Both the position numbers and the translations under genes were made by a program. The notes under the pieces are model-generated. The model saw only the letters and a list, made by a program, of their open reading frames with translations, made no database searches and was not told where the DNA came from. A DNA stretch of 5,215 nucleotides from Candidatus Bathyarchaeota archaeon (GTDB lineage: Archaea; Thermoproteota; Bathyarchaeia; Bathyarchaeales; Bathyarchaeaceae): NCBI GenBank assembly GCA_029879825.1, contig JAOUPL010000085.1:1-5215 (forward strand). The letters are read 5' to 3'. Each line of letters begins with the position of its first letter. Positions within the stretch are counted from its first letter, which is position 1. Positions 4,926 through 5,215 of the stretch are shown here, piece after piece.

Positions 4926-5215
4926 TATTTCTCCCTGCCTTTTAGGGGTATACGCGAGTGCTTGCCGCAGTTTAAGCATGTTATAACCACGTGAGGCCCC
5001 CTTCTTGATTGGATGCGAACACGACAGTTTACACCTGGTAAAATAAAGCTTTTACAGTTTCTACAAACGAGGCGCCTATACTCCCTGGGGAGCCGCAGTT
5101 TGGTTCCCATGGCTATTTTCCTCGCAATCTTCACGTAGCGTTGCGCCAGTTCGGGGTCTTCATGAATGACTTCTCTGGCTAGACGGAAGAGGGTGTGAAC
5201 ACGTTGTAAGGCTAT
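4925..5215 (-). CDS. rnp4: RNase P protein component 4 (Rpp21/Rpr2), 5' partial
   Basis: The C-terminal 96 residues; the frame stays open through the window edge, so the start lies beyond 5215. Rpp21 pairs with Rpp29 on the specificity domain of RNase P RNA and assists 5' processing of pre-tRNA. Seen: an N-terminal helical part, ALQRVHTLFRLAREV and ELAQRYVKIARKIAM; then the family signature LPREYRRLVCRNC, a C-x2-C knuckle followed by LPGVNCRVRI; and a second knuckle ITCLNCGKHSRIP, together a zinc ribbon. A GTG at 5132-5134 falls inside the conserved RYVKIARKIAM helix and is not the start. The stop TAG overlaps the yhbY GTG by one base. Confidence 0.93.
   Translation of the reverse strand: MALQRVHTLFRLAREVIHEDPELAQRYVKIARKIAMGTKLRLPREYRRLVCRNCKSFILPGVNCRVRIQSRRGPHVVITCLNCGKHSRIPLKGREK

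Noticed and set aside
4977..4979. ATG as the yhbY start
   Set aside because: It has no SD and needs a 55-nt overlap with Rpp21; the GTG at 4923-4925 has an SD and matches the expected N-terminus. It is kept as an alternative.
4630..4992. 12-nt inverted repeat ACGTGGTTATAA (4630-4641) / TTATAACCACGT (4981-4992) flanking yhbY
   Set aside because: One copy is inside conserved Rpp21 coding sequence (HVVIT), and roughly one such 12-nt match is expected by chance in a window of this size; no mobile-element features accompany it.
5132..5134. GTG as the Rpp21 start, giving a complete 69-residue gene
   Set aside because: The conserved Rpp21 helix continues upstream (AQRYVKIARKIAM) and the frame is open to the window edge, so the gene is cut by the window and not short.

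Overview
The window is archaeal. Almost every gene is an archaeal/eukaryal-type information-processing gene: RNase P protein Rpp21, S19e, PDCD5, L39e, L31e, aIF6, LX/L20e, prefoldin alpha and FtsY. The gene order L39e-L31e-aIF6-LX-pfdA-ftsY is a known conserved archaeal cluster. Many non-ATG starts follow Shine-Dalgarno (SD) sequences. This suggests a TACK-type archaeon, and the Bathyarchaeia are my best guess. No 16S or other marker is present to settle it.

Layout. Positions 1-806 (+ strand) hold the 3' part of a carbamoyltransferase of the ornithine/aspartate superfamily; its start lies outside the window. The phosphate-binding motifs are intact, but both ornithine-recognition motifs are changed (HCLP to HDMP, SMG to DME), so the usual ornithine carbamoyltransferase label is doubtful. 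A 35-nt convergent gap follows. The rest is coded on the minus strand, reading from 5215 down to 842: Rpp21 (its start lies beyond 5215), a YhbY/CRM RNA-binding protein, a 99-nt gap with a good TATA/BRE candidate, then eight tightly packed genes: S19e, PDCD5, L39e, L31e, aIF6, LX, prefoldin alpha and ftsY. In these eight, intergenic spaces are 2-11 nt or the genes overlap (8, 11 and 29 nt), so they are probably one operon read from the promoter near 4600.

How the genes work together. The operon joins ribosomal proteins, a 60S-type anti-association factor (aIF6), a co-translational chaperone subunit (prefoldin alpha) and the SRP receptor (FtsY). This amounts to making ribosomes, folding nascent chains and targeting them to membranes. 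L31e and L39e both lie at the peptide exit tunnel.

Most notable observations. (1) L39e is intact but has no ATG, GTG or TTG: the initiator position reads ACG, 8 nt behind a perfect AGGAGG. (2) L31e carries a 66-residue N-terminal extension that is 58% glutamate and contains no internal standard start codon. (3) The carbamoyltransferase probably has a different substrate from ornithine. (4) Non-ATG starts are unusually common in this operon. I see no mobile element, CRISPR array, tRNA or rRNA. Apart from these oddities the region is ordinary core-genome archaeal DNA; I do not see a wholly new system.
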